Of a DNA stretch of 64,000 nucleotides, positions 63,771-64,000 are shown piece after piece. Position numbers and translations under genes: made by a program. Source of the DNA: Armigeres subalbatus (taxonomy: Eukaryota; Arthropoda; Insecta; Diptera; Culicidae); assembly GCF_024139115.2 (NCBI RefSeq), contig NC_085140.1, positions 318,125,259-318,189,258 of the forward strand, read 5' to 3'. The stretch's first letter is position 1. Each line of letters opens with the position of its first letter. The notes below the pieces were generated by a model that did not search any database, had not been told where the DNA came from, and saw only the letters and a program-made list of their open reading frames with translations.

Positions 63771-64000
63771 AGTAAACATGATTTTTTCCGAGATCTCAGT
63801 AAATGTGACGTTTCGGTTGCTGAGATACATTAAATATTTTGCTGAGAATCATTACTAAACGAAATTTTCTGCCGAAGTTCAGTTCTGAAATGACTTATGA
63901 GCGTAGCCGAAGCACTTGTAGCAGACCACAAGAGGTTGGTGTATGATTACGTAACATACCATCAATCCTACCTTCAACTTGGTCTTATCGAGTACATAAC
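63771..64000. other. No recognised feature
   Basis: No motif or terminus recognised in the last 230 bases. Confidence 0.3.

Overview
The window looks like intergenic or intronic DNA from a culicine mosquito, most likely Aedes. This is inferred from repeat content, not from a marker gene. Supporting signs are tRNA-headed SINEs of the Feilai type with GAA-rich tails, RTE-clade LINE fragments of the JAM1 type, many long-TIR MITEs and foldback elements, and large tracts of degenerate GAATTCC-type repeats. I recognise no host protein-coding gene with confidence. One 77-bp exon-like segment (48126-48202, minus) is the only host-gene candidate.

Layout. 1-2376: unassigned. 2380-4690: TIR element with 3-bp TAA duplications. 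4800-7540: SINE scrap, repeat tracts, and a MITE carrying a Penelope-like fragment with a GIY-YIG endonuclease. 7548-14805: an RTE LINE endonuclease fragment split by a complete Ty3/gypsy retrotransposon (7891-14737; identical-looking 269-bp LTRs, CATAG duplication). 14807-18285: giant degenerate repeat tract. 18900-21850: hairpin, a 59-bp retro-insertion, an 856-bp tRNA-headed element, SINE and MITE. 24820-28740: word-like tandem arrays, hAT MITE, and an RTE LINE split by a palindromic MITE. 30038-37431: SINE, foldbacks, RTE 3' end, MITEs, hAT-like element and a diverged direct repeat. 38040-43669: LINE 3' ends, SINEs, and a minus-strand I/LOA-like LINE holding two MITEs and another LINE end. 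43662-46745: large foldback. 48494-50756: TIR element, SINE and Helitron-like ends. 52500-58048: a single-ORF L1/Tx1-like LINE broken by nested palindromic elements. 60935-63770: minus-strand RTE LINE pieces in permuted order.

The most interesting object is the Ty3/gypsy element. Its gag and pol frames do not overlap. They are separated by an AT-rich 110-bp GT...AG segment whose removal would join them in phase, so splicing rather than frameshifting may set the Gag to Gag-Pol ratio. A second intron-like segment interrupts the reverse transcriptase. The LTR carries a consensus splice donor, with a matching acceptor 27 bases before the gag start. The leader between them holds an array of a 19-bp core reminiscent in layout of the gypsy insulator.

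Other parts are mostly dead, nested mobile DNA. Long stretches with no recognised gene are listed as such.
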